From the NCBI GenBank assembly GCA_020048645.1, contig JAIFMG010000013.1, positions 1 through 63,370 on the forward strand: a stretch of 63,370 bases of DNA. The letters are read 5' to 3'. Positions 1 to 9,159 of this stretch are shown piece by piece (position 1 is the stretch's first letter; every line of letters starts with the position of its first letter). The position numbers were made by a program, and so were the translations under genes. The DNA is from Bacteroidota bacterium. GTDB lineage: Bacteria > Bacteroidota > Bacteroidia > Bacteroidales > UBA6013. The notes below the pieces were generated by a model that searched no databases, had not been told where the DNA came from, and was given only the letters and a program-made list of their open reading frames with translations.

Positions 1-85
1 CCGCCAACCGTTGCCTTGCCAACGTGGGGACAAACCTCGTCATCAAATTCTCCCCATTTAGACTAAGCTAATTTTGAATCCTTAC

Positions 86-454
86 TTATGTGCGAGCCCA
101 GCGCAACGCATCGCTGATCTTGGCGGACTTTCTCTTTTGATAAAAGGCGGCAGTCAAAAACACCCAGGCTTGACCAGCTTTCTTTTCATCCCTGGGGATC
201 TTGTCTTCCATTTCAATCAGCTCATCGTATGTCCCATTCCGATAGCAAAGCTCCGCATACTGGTTGGCAAAACGCAAATTGTCCTCACCTTTGGAAAAGA
301 CGACAGCCATAGCAAGAGCCTTGCGAATCACCGGAGAGTTCGACTCGACCAAGCGATATTTACCATAATGATTCAGAAGGTAAAAGATTTGCTCATGGTT
401 TTCCGCTTTTATGGCGTCTATGAACAGTTGCTGATCTACAAATATCGGTATCAT
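86..454 (-). CDS. Small helical hypothetical protein, possible third gene of helicase/TOPRIM operon
   Basis: A 122-aa protein that I do not recognise. It is leucine/alanine-rich with alternating charged residues, and two stretches (about 8-50 and 55-115) look like helix-turn-helix pairs of the TPR/HEAT kind. I see no signal peptide, membrane segment or catalytic motif. It lies 140 nt downstream of the TOPRIM gene on the same strand with no obvious terminator between, so it may be co-transcribed. The ATG at 454 was chosen because a nearby upstream ATG is out of frame and soon stops. The opposite strand carries a longer open frame (74-598), but its low-complexity composition looks like a shadow. 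The helical-repeat character resembles the middle of the large upstream protein, so it could be a regulatory subunit; that is inference only. Confidence 0.5.
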   Translation of the reverse strand: MIPIFVDQQLFIDAIKAENHEQIFYLLNHYGKYRLVESNSPVIRKALAMAVVFSKGEDNLRFANQYAELCYRNGTYDELIEMEDKIPRDEKKAGQAWVFLTAAFYQKRKSAKISDALRWART

Positions 455-594
455 CTTTTCCGTTTTTGTGGGTTGCTCAAGAAAACTGCTGGAAACATCG
501 TGCTTGGAAGAAGTTCACGAGCTCGGCTGGCAGGCTACCGCGTCGAGGCGGCCAATGCGTGCGAATTTATTTTCATCCTTTCATTTTCAAAAAT

Positions 595-1290
595 TTAGTA
601 GCCTGAATCATTGCTTCCCAGATTCTGAATGAGAAACTCGCGGAGCGGCTTGAGCGCTTCATTTTCAAAATCCCAAAGGTCCCCATTCCACAGGTCGCGG
701 CGGGTGGCTTTGTTTTTACTGGTGTGTTGTAGAACGTATGAGTACACGGTTTTTTTGCGTTTGTCGCTTTCGAGATTCCCGAACTTTTCTTCATTGATGG
801 CCTTTAGACAGGTGTGGAATTTCTCGTGACAGTCTTGAACCGACTGGATTTTCTCTGGCTTCGCGATTCGAAGCAGCAGGCTTTCCAAATCACCACTGTT
901 TTCGTCGTCAGGGAAAAGAAAAATGTCGTAGCTTGACTTTTCGATTTCCAGTTGCTTCTTGATGTTTTGCCTTGCCTGATCGGCATTGCCATCGGCATCG
1001 AAGACGAATAAGAACTTAAACCCCTCTTCTAAAAGTAAAGGGAAAGTTGTTTTAAAATCTCCCAGTCCATCTTTGCCATCCGCATTTAGGAGTGCCAAAC
1101 TACTATTTGGCAGTTTAATGATTGTTTTCATTTTTTTCTCTACATCATTACCCTTTTCTTCTTCCTTTTCCTTGTCTTTTTTGGGTATGTGTTTTTCAAG
1201 CTCTTGCTGGGTTGGAAAATTACCCCTCAAGAGCGCAGCCAGAAAATAGAGGTCATCCAGCCCTTCCACAACAATCATAATCTTGCTCAT
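595..1290 (-). CDS. TOPRIM-like (DUF3226-type) protein, putative nuclease subunit
   Basis: A 231-aa protein with a compact TOPRIM-like core. The N-terminal strand ends in VVEGLDD with Glu9, a second strand carries FVFDADG with Asp98 and Asp100, and a third block FPDDENSGDLE (about 126-136) resembles the DUF3226 signature. In OLD, Gabija GajA and PARIS proteins this fold is the Mg-dependent nuclease partner of an ABC-type ATPase. Residues 37-55 are a Lys/Glu-rich insertion. Its start overlaps the stop of the upstream helicase-ATPase gene by 4 nt, which indicates translational coupling and a joint function. The catalytic Glu and DxD are present, so the nuclease is probably active. It is unusual as a separate protein, because OLD/GajA carry ATPase and TOPRIM on one chain. 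The family call is from motifs; the defence role is inferred. Confidence 0.72.
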   Translation of the reverse strand: MSKIMIVVEGLDDLYFLAALLRGNFPTQQELEKHIPKKDKEKEEEKGNDVEKKMKTIIKLPNSSLALLNADGKDGLGDFKTTFPLLLEEGFKFLFVFDADGNADQARQNIKKQLEIEKSSYDIFLFPDDENSGDLESLLLRIAKPEKIQSVQDCHEKFHTCLKAINEEKFGNLESDKRKKTVYSYVLQHTSKNKATRRDLWNGDLWDFENEALKPLREFLIQNLGSNDSGY

Positions 1291-4200
1291 AGCTCACCTC
1301 CCCTCAGGCTGACGAAATTGTCTTCGATCAACGCGTTGAACTGTTCAAAAACGTGGGTGTATGCCTTGACTTTGCCATTGCTGTGGTGGTGAATCTGTAT
1401 CACCCTCGATTTTTCCGTCAGGTCGATTTCCTCGTCGCGCAGTTCGTTGAGGGCTTCGTTGAAGTATTCGAGGCATTCCCAGTTGTGGGTGCTGGCGAAT
1501 AGCTGGATTTGGTACTGTTGGGCCTTGCGCAGGATGATCTTCCAAAACTCCTTGAAGCGGGTGTAGTGGATGCCGGTGTCGATCTCGTCGATCATCAGGC
1601 GCTTGCCTTGGTGCAGCTTCATTTGCAGGAGGATGCGGAAGAGCTTGTAGGCGCCTTGGCCGTAGCGGGTCAGCGGGGCGGCCATGTCCTGTCCGCTTTC
1701 TTCGATGTAGATCCGGTTCTGGCTGGTGCTCAGGGAGATACGCTGGATTTTGGGAACGAAAGTTTTCATGTGCTCGACGAACTCCTCGCGCTCGGAGCGG
1801 GACAGGTCCACGAGCTCGAGGTAGGCCTCGGCCTCGCCCGGCTCGCGGACGACGGCGAAGGGCACCAGCGGGCAGGTCAGAGGGCTGCTCTTGCCCACCT
1901 TGCTCCGCGAGTCCTCGAATTTCCATTCCTGCTTCTTGACGCCAAACTCAAACAAGGCCCCGGATTGGTCGTCGCTGAACTTGGAGAACTCGGGGGCCTT
2001 GATCTTGACGGTCCATTGTCGGCGGAACTCCTTGACAATGAACTCCAACGAAAGGCGCTCTTTGGTCTTGGGGTCCTTGAGCAGGCCATCGCGCCAGAAA
2101 TCCTCGAAAAACTCCTCCGGCCCGCCCGGCAGCGCGCTGTTGCGGAAGCGCCAGGCGAAGAGCCACTGGTAGAGCGGCTCGGCAGGCTCGGCGGAAACGC
2201 AAAGCGCTTCGAGCAGGGAGGTCTTGCCGACGTTGTTGTCGCCGACCAGCAGGTTGAACTGGCCTATATCCTTGATTTCCAAGTGGTCGAACTTCTTGAA
2301 TCGGCGGATTTCGAGATGGGAGAAATGCGGCGGCGGATCCATGCTCAGGGGCTTGGGCACATCGGGCAGGCGGGCCAGCTCGGCTTGGGTGAAGGGCGTC
2401 GCGTTGAAGGCGTGGCGGGCAGCGATGGACTGGAAGGCAAGGTTCAATTCTTGAAGGTCGCCGTACTTTCTGTGGTGTTTTTTGGCCCATCGCTCCAGCA
2501 GGAAGGTATAGCCGATTTCGGCCCAACCTTGCTTGGCCAGTGCTTCCGCTTCCCACTCGATCAGAACCAGCTCTTCCTCTTGATTGTTCCGCAATGTTTC
2601 GACCTGTCCATATTCTTGCACCGCCTGGGTGCTGATTTGACCGTGAAACATGCCGAATACCAAGCGAAACCATTGCTCGAACAGCAAGTTGGCTTGGCGA
2701 TCCTGCTTCTGAAACCATTCCATCTGCTCGTTGAGGAAGCCGCGCTCCTCGGGAGTCGATTCGCTGAGCCAGAAGCGAAAGAGCCAATGCCAGACCGCGT
2801 CGAAGTCGCGGCTGGCGCGGCAGGCGAGCACCTGGCAGCGCAGGTAGTCGCGGCTCTCGTCGTAGGCCGCTTCTGCGTGTTTTGAGTCGGCCGAGGCTTG
2901 GGCCATTTCCCAGGCTTCTGCGGCCTGCTTCCAGTTGCTGAGGCGGAAGTGCAGTCGCGCGTAGCCGTCCCAAATCCGGTAATCGTCGCCGGGCTGGATC
3001 AGGCGCTCCAAGATTTGGCCCCTGTTCCAATCGTCGTGGCTTTCAGCCTCAACCAGCTTCTTGAGCAAATCTCCGCGCCAAGGTTTGGCCTCGACGATTT
3101 CGACCAGTTTCGGAAGAGCCTCTTGTATTTGAAGCCAGCGCTGGGCCTCCATCTTCTTGTCTTGCAGCCATTGCGAGACCGCCCATGCGGCCATTTCGTA
3201 GTGGTTCTTCGGCATCCCAATTTTCCGTTCGAGCATTTCGGACGGTTGCTTCAGTCGGAGCGCGCAGGCGATGATCTTGGGCCTGGCGAGCTCGAGGTCC
3301 TTGATCTTCTCGTAGGTGGCGATGGCTTCATCGTACTTTTCGAGCAGCTCGTAGGCCAACGCGCTGGCTTCCAAGGCCTCTGTTTCGCGGTCAAAGCGCC
3401 GGAACTGGCGGGCCGCGGCCTCGAGCAGGATGGGGTTGCGCGAGAACTTGCCCCGCTCGAAGTCTGTTTGAGCATTGCGAATACCTGTCTCTTCATCAAC
3501 TTCTGCCAAAAGATTTATCAACTCGGTACCTCGGCGCAGGATTTCTTTCATCGGCTTGAGATTCCAACTCAAATCGACGACATCGTCTAATTTCAGCCAG
3601 AAGCCTTCCCAGCTTTCTTTGCTGTCCAGAATAATGATTTCTTGCTTGCTTCGGGTGATGGAAACATACAACTTGTTGAAAAAAAAGTGCCTGCGAAACT
3701 TCAATTCATCATTTCCACCACTCTGATTGTCTATCTCCTCCATGTAGTAGCGACCGAAGTCATACAACACGACCTGCTCGTATTCAGCGCCCTTGACCTC
3801 CATGGGGGTTTTGACCTCGAAGGTCAAGCCTTTGAGCGGGCCTTCGTCCATCCTTTTCTTGCGGTCTGCGGGAGAAAGCTCCTCGGGGATGATGATGTTC
3901 TTATTCTGAATCTTGGTGATAAAGTCAGCAGCTAACAGCGGGTCTTCCTCAAAGTTTGAAAAGGGGAAGAAGAAGTTGATGTCGCGTTCATTGCGTGTTG
4001 GACGTCCTGGATCTTGCTTTCGCGCGGAACTAAAACCAAATTCTTTGATTCGCCACAACTGAACCTTATTGGCAAAATCCACAACAGGTTGTGGCGAGCG
4101 ATAATTGTATTCTGGTGAAAAGATATAATCTTTACCCAGATTCCTGAATCCCAGTTCGCTGAGAACAACAAAGAGCATTGACTTCAAATGCTCGGCCGTA

Positions 4201-5891
4201 AAGCCCGTCGGGTTGACGGTCTGATTGGGGTCTCCAGCAAAAACCAAAGGAATCTGGTCAACCTTAGAAAGGTCGTGGCCATTGAATGATGACATGGAAA
4301 TCAAAAAAAGCAGTTCTTGCCGAGAAAAATCCTGTGCCTCGTCACACACGATAGCCTCGTACTTAGTCAGTTTTCTGTCCTGCTCGCTGAGTATTCGGAT
4401 GATGGTGGTTTTATCCCAGAAGCGATCCTCCTGCAACAGCCTGTCGTACCAAGGTTTCACAAAGGTTTGCAGTTCTTCCATCTTCTCCCTTGAAACAAGA
4501 CGAATCTTGCGAGTGAAAATTTCATAATTACTGGCATTCATCTCTTTGTAACCGTAGCCCCGAAAAAGAGTATTGATGACAAACCAGGCTTCTTCAGGGC
4601 TATGAGAAGAAAACCCACTAGCCTTTTTGGTTTCCCGGTTGTATAAATATCTGAATTTGGGATAATCAAGATATTTATCCATTGGAAAATTCTCAAGCTC
4701 CTCTGGGTTGAGCTGGTTGCGCATGAAAGAAGCAAACGTAAAGAAATGGTCCTTGAGAGCGTCCAACTCTCGAACAGAAAGTCCATCAAACTCGGGATTT
4801 GTCCGAAGCATACTGCCAACCATTTTGCGAGATTGCTCAAGCAACTCATCATTCTCCATCAAAAATACGACAGGGCCATCCATTTCACCAGCACAATGGT
4901 AATAATAAAGATTTGCAAAAATATAATACAACATTGTTGATTTTCCGCTTCCCGCCTGGGCATCAATGTATTTCGGGAAGCGAAACCCTTTTGTCAAAAA
5001 ATCAATCTGCTCAGGCATGAGCGAAAGGTTGCTCAACTCGCTGCCCCTCTGGATATTGGACCAGAGACTTTCATCACGCAAGGCCCATGCGGGATAGGCG
5101 CGTAATGGTTTCCTTTTATCTATTTTGGAAGTGAAGCACTTTTTCAATTCTTCGAGCCGATCCTTTTGGCTGTTACGGCTGGCACCTCCCTGAAGAAAAT
5201 AATTGAATGATAAAGAACCATCATTCTTTTTTTCTTCATTATAAAAAATGGCAACATCATAAGTCGAATCCTCCCACAACAACACGCCGCTATCTCCCAA
5301 GGGCTGCCCTTTGGATTTGCGTTGCACGATATTGTCGATGACCCTCCGAAAGGCGTTCAGATCCGCATCCCGCAAACCGTCCTTGGCATTTTTCTCCTGC
5401 GCGTAGCGCACCCATTCCTCGGATTCAAAAACATAGTAGCCCACCAGAAGTTTGAAATCCTTTAGCCAACGCGTTTTGCTTTCGGGCAGTTCGGGTTTGG
5501 GCAAAACCACTTCGCGGTTGCTCTCGCGAATCTCCTCCTTGCAATCTTCGATTTCGTCGGGCGCGAGGGGGTAGTTGTCGGCCCAGGTTCCGTTTTTGAT
5601 GAGCTTTTTGTGCCGCTGCCACATGGGCCCCAGGCGAGGCCCGGTCAAGAAGGCCCGGGCGAAAAGCACGCGGTAGGTCTGGCCATCCACCTCCAGATTG
5701 GGGTATTCCTGCAAGAGGGTCAGCCCCTTGGGCGTGCCGTTTCGATAGACGAAAATCCCGCCGGTGTAAGGCGTTACGGTGGACATTCGCCGAAGGCTGT
5801 CAACCGAGGGCAGTTCGGCGACTTTTTTGCGGACGTTAGACAGGTTTTCGGTCTCCAGTTGGAACTCGTGGCAGAGGTGGACGTGGTGCAT
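1287..5891 (-). CDS. Fused SF1 (UvrD-like) helicase - helical repeat - AAA ATPase, putative defence protein
   Basis: A 1534-aa multidomain protein. Residues 1-290 match nothing I know. About 300-760 is an SF1 helicase: Walker A AGSGKST (about 312), Walker B CDEAQD (about 515), GDPNQ (about 551), YRS (about 597), motif V KGAEY (about 699) and motif VI SITRSK (about 747). About 830-1190 is Trp/Ala-rich helical-repeat sequence of TPR type. About 1205-1534 is an OLD/AAA_21-type ABC ATPase with GDNNVGKTS (about 1219), LMIDEIDTG (about 1434) and a switch His in STHNWE (about 1467). The start at 5891 is preferred because the only upstream in-frame ATG (5918) lies inside the -7 promoter box. The next gene, a TOPRIM protein, overlaps the stop by 4 nt. 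Together they carry all the Gabija parts (ATPase, TOPRIM, UvrD helicase) in a different partition. The middle of the gene is more AT-rich than its neighbours. Confidence 0.82.
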   Translation of the reverse strand: MHHVHLCHEFQLETENLSNVRKKVAELPSVDSLRRMSTVTPYTGGIFVYRNGTPKGLTLLQEYPNLEVDGQTYRVLFARAFLTGPRLGPMWQRHKKLIKNGTWADNYPLAPDEIEDCKEEIRESNREVVLPKPELPESKTRWLKDFKLLVGYYVFESEEWVRYAQEKNAKDGLRDADLNAFRRVIDNIVQRKSKGQPLGDSGVLLWEDSTYDVAIFYNEEKKNDGSLSFNYFLQGGASRNSQKDRLEELKKCFTSKIDKRKPLRAYPAWALRDESLWSNIQRGSELSNLSLMPEQIDFLTKGFRFPKYIDAQAGSGKSTMLYYIFANLYYYHCAGEMDGPVVFLMENDELLEQSRKMVGSMLRTNPEFDGLSVRELDALKDHFFTFASFMRNQLNPEELENFPMDKYLDYPKFRYLYNRETKKASGFSSHSPEEAWFVINTLFRGYGYKEMNASNYEIFTRKIRLVSREKMEELQTFVKPWYDRLLQEDRFWDKTTIIRILSEQDRKLTKYEAIVCDEAQDFSRQELLFLISMSSFNGHDLSKVDQIPLVFAGDPNQTVNPTGFTAEHLKSMLFVVLSELGFRNLGKDYIFSPEYNYRSPQPVVDFANKVQLWRIKEFGFSSARKQDPGRPTRNERDINFFFPFSNFEEDPLLAADFITKIQNKNIIIPEELSPADRKKRMDEGPLKGLTFEVKTPMEVKGAEYEQVVLYDFGRYYMEEIDNQSGGNDELKFRRHFFFNKLYVSITRSKQEIIILDSKESWEGFWLKLDDVVDLSWNLKPMKEILRRGTELINLLAEVDEETGIRNAQTDFERGKFSRNPILLEAAARQFRRFDRETEALEASALAYELLEKYDEAIATYEKIKDLELARPKIIACALRLKQPSEMLERKIGMPKNHYEMAAWAVSQWLQDKKMEAQRWLQIQEALPKLVEIVEAKPWRGDLLKKLVEAESHDDWNRGQILERLIQPGDDYRIWDGYARLHFRLSNWKQAAEAWEMAQASADSKHAEAAYDESRDYLRCQVLACRASRDFDAVWHWLFRFWLSESTPEERGFLNEQMEWFQKQDRQANLLFEQWFRLVFGMFHGQISTQAVQEYGQVETLRNNQEEELVLIEWEAEALAKQGWAEIGYTFLLERWAKKHHRKYGDLQELNLAFQSIAARHAFNATPFTQAELARLPDVPKPLSMDPPPHFSHLEIRRFKKFDHLEIKDIGQFNLLVGDNNVGKTSLLEALCVSAEPAEPLYQWLFAWRFRNSALPGGPEEFFEDFWRDGLLKDPKTKERLSLEFIVKEFRRQWTVKIKAPEFSKFSDDQSGALFEFGVKKQEWKFEDSRSKVGKSSPLTCPLVPFAVVREPGEAEAYLELVDLSRSEREEFVEHMKTFVPKIQRISLSTSQNRIYIEESGQDMAAPLTRYGQGAYKLFRILLQMKLHQGKRLMIDEIDTGIHYTRFKEFWKIILRKAQQYQIQLFASTHNWECLEYFNEALNELRDEEIDLTEKSRVIQIHHHSNGKVKAYTHVFEQFNALIEDNFVSLRGGEL

Positions 5892-5915
5892 GGGGCGGGA
5901 TGTTTTGAATCTGCA

Positions 5916-5945
5916 CAAAGATAAGAAAAAGGCTTGGGGGCCAAA
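5916..5945 (-). promoter_or_regulatory. Bacteroidota-type promoter of helicase/TOPRIM operon
   Basis: On the minus strand the sequence reads TTTG, 18 nt, TATCTTTG. This is an exact match to the -33/-7 pattern of the primary sigma factor in Bacteroidota. The ATG at 5891 follows about 25 nt downstream of the -7 box. The box overlaps the longer open frame, which decides the start. Confidence 0.75.
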
Positions 5946-6007
5946 GGCCTGGATTTTGGGGCGAAATGGCTATCTTGTGGCCTCGAAATCCCTAACGATC
6001 CGATGCC

Positions 6008-6535
6008 ATGCCGCTTCCCTCTATGACCCTCCTGCCCCGCGGGCCGCGCAACTTGCCCACGCGCTCCGAACTTGACCTGACCCAGGGCCTGGGCGCCTAC
6101 CTGGGCTTCGGCTACTTCTTCCTGCTGGGGCCGCTGGTGCCGCTGGCCATGCTGCTCTTCGTGGGCGACGCCCGGGTGCCGCTGGGCGGGGCGGCGCTGA
6201 GCATGGGCGTTTTCATGGCCGTGGGCCTGGGCCTGCTCTGGCACGGGCGGCGGCAGCGGGCGGCCCGGCGCGACACCTTCGCCAACGGCCTGCCGGTCGA
6301 GGCCACGGTGCTGGGGCGCTCCAACAGCTTCGCGTTCTGGAAGAGCAGCCCCAACGTCAGCATCCGATTCCGCTTCGAGTTCGAGGGGCGGACGCTGACC
6401 CTGGCGCAGGTGGCCACCGACCGCTCGGTCTTGGAGCGGCTTCCCGAAGGGGCCAAGGTGCTGGCGCTCTACTGCCCCACGCGCGGAATGGCCTTGCTGG
6501 GCGAGCCTTTCGGGCGACGTTTTCTGCTGGCCTAA
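6008..6535 (+). CDS. Two-TM membrane protein, DUF3592-like
   Basis: A 175-aa protein. Residues about 28-50 and 60-80 form two hydrophobic segments, followed by an Arg-rich cytoplasmic link (HGRRQRAARRD). A soluble C-terminal half contains VEATVLGRS and RFRFEFEGRTL, a small beta-sheet arrangement typical of DUF3592-like proteins, whose function is unknown. It is divergent from the helicase operon, 117 nt away, and followed by a hairpin. Starts at 6008 or 6023 are both possible; 6008 is the first ATG after a weak -7 like TATCTTGT near 5970. The gene is very GC-rich and looks like host core sequence. Confidence 0.65.
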   Translation: MPLPSMTLLPRGPRNLPTRSELDLTQGLGAYLGFGYFFLLGPLVPLAMLLFVGDARVPLGGAALSMGVFMAVGLGLLWHGRRQRAARRDTFANGLPVEATVLGRSNSFAFWKSSPNVSIRFRFEFEGRTLTLAQVATDRSVLERLPEGAKVLALYCPTRGMALLGEPFGRRFLLA

Positions 6536-6564
6536 TCTGCTGGTTTGCAGAAGCGTCTAAAGCA

Positions 6565-6594
6565 TCCCGCCAAAATGATTTTCATTTTGCGGGA
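6565..6594. terminator. Hairpin after membrane protein gene
   Basis: TCCCGC and AAAATGA pair with TCATTTT and GCGGGA around a 3-nt loop, with one bulged C. There is no long U-tract on the plus strand. It sits 30 nt after the stop codon at 6535. Confidence 0.5.
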
Positions 6595-6706
6595 AAACAT
6601 TCGCACTTTTGTCCCATGCTAACCCAACTTCGCAGCGCGCAAGTGCGTAAACACACCCAATCGAACAACTCTCCCCAACGCTTTCCCAACTCATCATCCC
6701 CCCAAA

Positions 6707-9025
6707 ATGAAGAAGTTATTTTTGCTGCTGGCCCTCGGCGCCATGATGTCGAACAGCCTGCTGGCCCACGAGATGGGCGGCGTCTATTTCCGGATCGTGG
6801 TGCCGGAAAAGAAAGCCTGGCTGGAAATCGAGCGCCACGCGACCATCATGGACTTCGCGGGCGACACGCTGTTGGCGCACTCCGAATCGGATGCCGAATT
6901 TGATCAGGTGCGGCGCATGGGCTACGATTTCCAGATCGTGCCCGACCCGACCCGCGCCCCGCTGGCCATCACCATGGCCACCACGGTCGAACAAATGGCC
7001 AACTGGGACCGCTACCCCACCTACGAGGTCTATACCCAGATGCTGCAACAAATGGCCCAGGAGCACTCGAGCATCTGCCGCCTGGAGACCATCGGCACGA
7101 CGGTGCAGGGTCGGCACCTTCTGGCCCTGAAAATCAGCGACAACCCCGACCAGCAGGAGAACGAGGCCGAGTTCTTCTTCACGGGCCAGATGCACGGCGA
7201 CGAGCTCGTCGGCGGGCACCTCTACCTCCACCTGGCCCACTACCTGGTCAACGAGTACGGGCAGAACGAGCTGGTCAACGAGATGGTGGACGGCCTGGAA
7301 ATCTGGATCAACCCGCTGGCCAACCCCGACGGCACCTACCACGGCGGCAACCACACCGTGGCACAGTCCACCCGCCAAAACCAGAACGGCGTGGACCTGA
7401 ACCGCAACTTCCCCGACCCGCAAGGCATCGAGCACCCCGACGGCAACGCCTACCAGCCTGAAACACAGGCCATGATGGACTTCGCCGCGGCCCATACCTT
7501 CACCATGAGCGGCAACTCGCACAGCGGCGCCGAGGTCATCAACTACCCCTGGGACACCTGGTCGAGGCTGCACCCCGACGACAACTGGCTGCAACGCGTC
7601 TCGCGGCAGTACGCCGACGCCGCGCAGGCCGTCAGCACCGGATACCTGACCGGATTCAACAACGGCATCACCAACGGATACGCCTGGTACTCGGTGCAAG
7701 GCGGACGCCAGGACTACATGAACTTCTTCCACCACTGCCGCGAAATCACCTTCGAGCTCTCGGAGGTCAAGCTCCTGGGCAGCGAGCAGATGCCGGCCCA
7801 CTGGAACTACAACCGCGACGCCATGCTCGGCTACATCCGCCAGGCCCTGTTCGGCGTCGGCGGACTGGTAACGGCCCAGGACAATGGCGAAGCGCTGCGC
7901 GCCAAGGTGGAGGTGCTCAACCACGACATGGACAACACCTTCATCTACACCGACCCCGACGTGGGCGACTACCACCGGCCCATCTTCGCCGGCACCTACG
8001 ACCTGCGCTTCTCCTGCCCCGGCTTCGCCAGCAAGACCATCGAGGACGTGCAAGTGGCTCACGACCAGCTCACCCAGCTCGACGTGCAGCTTATCCGCCA
8101 CGCCATCCTGACCGTCAGCGGCAACATCCGCGACGGCGAGACCGAGCTGGGCCTGGTCGGCGCGACGGTGAAACTGGAGGGCGAAGGCGGCAGTTTCAAC
8201 GCCCAGACCAACGACCAAGGCGCCTTCAGCCTCACGCAGGTACCCTCGGGCGAATACCAGGTTACGGTCTTGGCCGACGGCTACTACCCCGTGATGCAGA
8301 CCCGAACACTGCACACGGGCAGCACACAAATCGACATCTCGGTTTTTCCGGGGCTCGTGCAGGACTTCGAGGTGGCCGACCTGGACGAGCAGTGGAAACC
8401 GGCCGATAACGCGGGCTGGTCTCTGGCCGAGGACGCCTACAACTCGCCCGTGCAGTCGCTGCGCTCGGGCAGCATCAGCAACAGCCAGACCTCCAGCGTA
8501 GAATACGAGCTCAACGCCCTCGAAGGGGTCATCAGCTTCTACTTCAAGGTCTCATCCGAAAATGGCTACGACTACCTGCGCTTTTTCATCGACGGCCAAC
8601 AGCAGCAGCAATGGTCGGGCGAACAAGGCTGGACCCGCGTCCAGTTCCCGGTCAGCGCCGGAAACCACACTTTCCGCTGGTCGTATGTCAAGGACTACTC
8701 GCAGGCCTCGGGCCAAGACGGCGCCTGGCTCGACGACGTGATGTTCCCGCCTTCGAGCGTCGTGGCCATCGAGGAGCCCACCGCGCTGGCGGCCCGCGTC
8801 TGGCCCAACCCGTTCACCGACGAGCTGCACTTCCTCCTGCCTGACCCCTCGGCCGGCGGCTTCGAGGTCGAACTCTTCGACGCCACCGGGCGCCTGCTCG
8901 ACCGCCTCAGCTCCGACGGCAACGCGCTGGACTGGGACGCCCGCCACCTGCCCGACGGCCCCATCTTCTACCGCATCACCCAAGGACAGACCACCCACAA
9001 CGGGCATCTCAGCCGCATCCGCTAA
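6707..9025 (+). CDS. Secreted M14 zinc carboxypeptidase with T9SS sorting domain
   Basis: A 772-aa secreted metallopeptidase. Signal peptide 1-20 (MKKLFLLLALGAMMSNSLLA). The M14 domain runs about 110-395. Zinc ligands are His163 and Glu166 in MHGDE, with the third His at about 272 in NSHSG; substrate Arg/Asn lie in LNRNFP and the catalytic Glu at about 350 in ITFEL. Two carboxypeptidase-regulatory-like beta domains follow (about 400-470, 460-545), then an Ig/anchor-J-like module (about 550-680). The end is a type IX secretion C-terminal domain beginning VWPNPF. The protein is therefore exported by Sec and then T9SS and probably anchored or released at the cell surface, where it would trim peptides. 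It is monocistronic between two hairpins. Confidence 0.9.
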   Translation: MKKLFLLLALGAMMSNSLLAHEMGGVYFRIVVPEKKAWLEIERHATIMDFAGDTLLAHSESDAEFDQVRRMGYDFQIVPDPTRAPLAITMATTVEQMANWDRYPTYEVYTQMLQQMAQEHSSICRLETIGTTVQGRHLLALKISDNPDQQENEAEFFFTGQMHGDELVGGHLYLHLAHYLVNEYGQNELVNEMVDGLEIWINPLANPDGTYHGGNHTVAQSTRQNQNGVDLNRNFPDPQGIEHPDGNAYQPETQAMMDFAAAHTFTMSGNSHSGAEVINYPWDTWSRLHPDDNWLQRVSRQYADAAQAVSTGYLTGFNNGITNGYAWYSVQGGRQDYMNFFHHCREITFELSEVKLLGSEQMPAHWNYNRDAMLGYIRQALFGVGGLVTAQDNGEALRAKVEVLNHDMDNTFIYTDPDVGDYHRPIFAGTYDLRFSCPGFASKTIEDVQVAHDQLTQLDVQLIRHAILTVSGNIRDGETELGLVGATVKLEGEGGSFNAQTNDQGAFSLTQVPSGEYQVTVLADGYYPVMQTRTLHTGSTQIDISVFPGLVQDFEVADLDEQWKPADNAGWSLAEDAYNSPVQSLRSGSISNSQTSSVEYELNALEGVISFYFKVSSENGYDYLRFFIDGQQQQQWSGEQGWTRVQFPVSAGNHTFRWSYVKDYSQASGQDGAWLDDVMFPPSSVVAIEEPTALAARVWPNPFTDELHFLLPDPSAGGFEVELFDATGRLLDRLSSDGNALDWDARHLPDGPIFYRITQGQTTHNGHLSRIR

Positions 9026-9044
9026 GCCCACCCAAGCACGATTC

Positions 9045-9094
9045 GCCGCCTTCCGGCTGGGGCTTTGGCCCTTCGCGGAAGGCGGCTTTCCTTT
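9045..9094 (+). terminator. Rho-independent-like terminator after peptidase
   Basis: An 11-bp perfect stem (GCCGCCTTCCG with CGGAAGGCGGC) with a 20-nt loop, followed by TTTCCTTT, 20 nt after the stop codon. Confidence 0.75.
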
Positions 9095-9159
9095 GGGCGA
9101 ATGATTAGGCCGCACCGCTGGCACCTGTTCCTCAAACAATCAACCAAAACTTATCCCAC

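Noticed and set aside
74-598. Plus-strand 174-aa ORF at the window start
   Set aside because: Overlaps the minus-strand small gene and the end of the TOPRIM gene; composition not protein-like.
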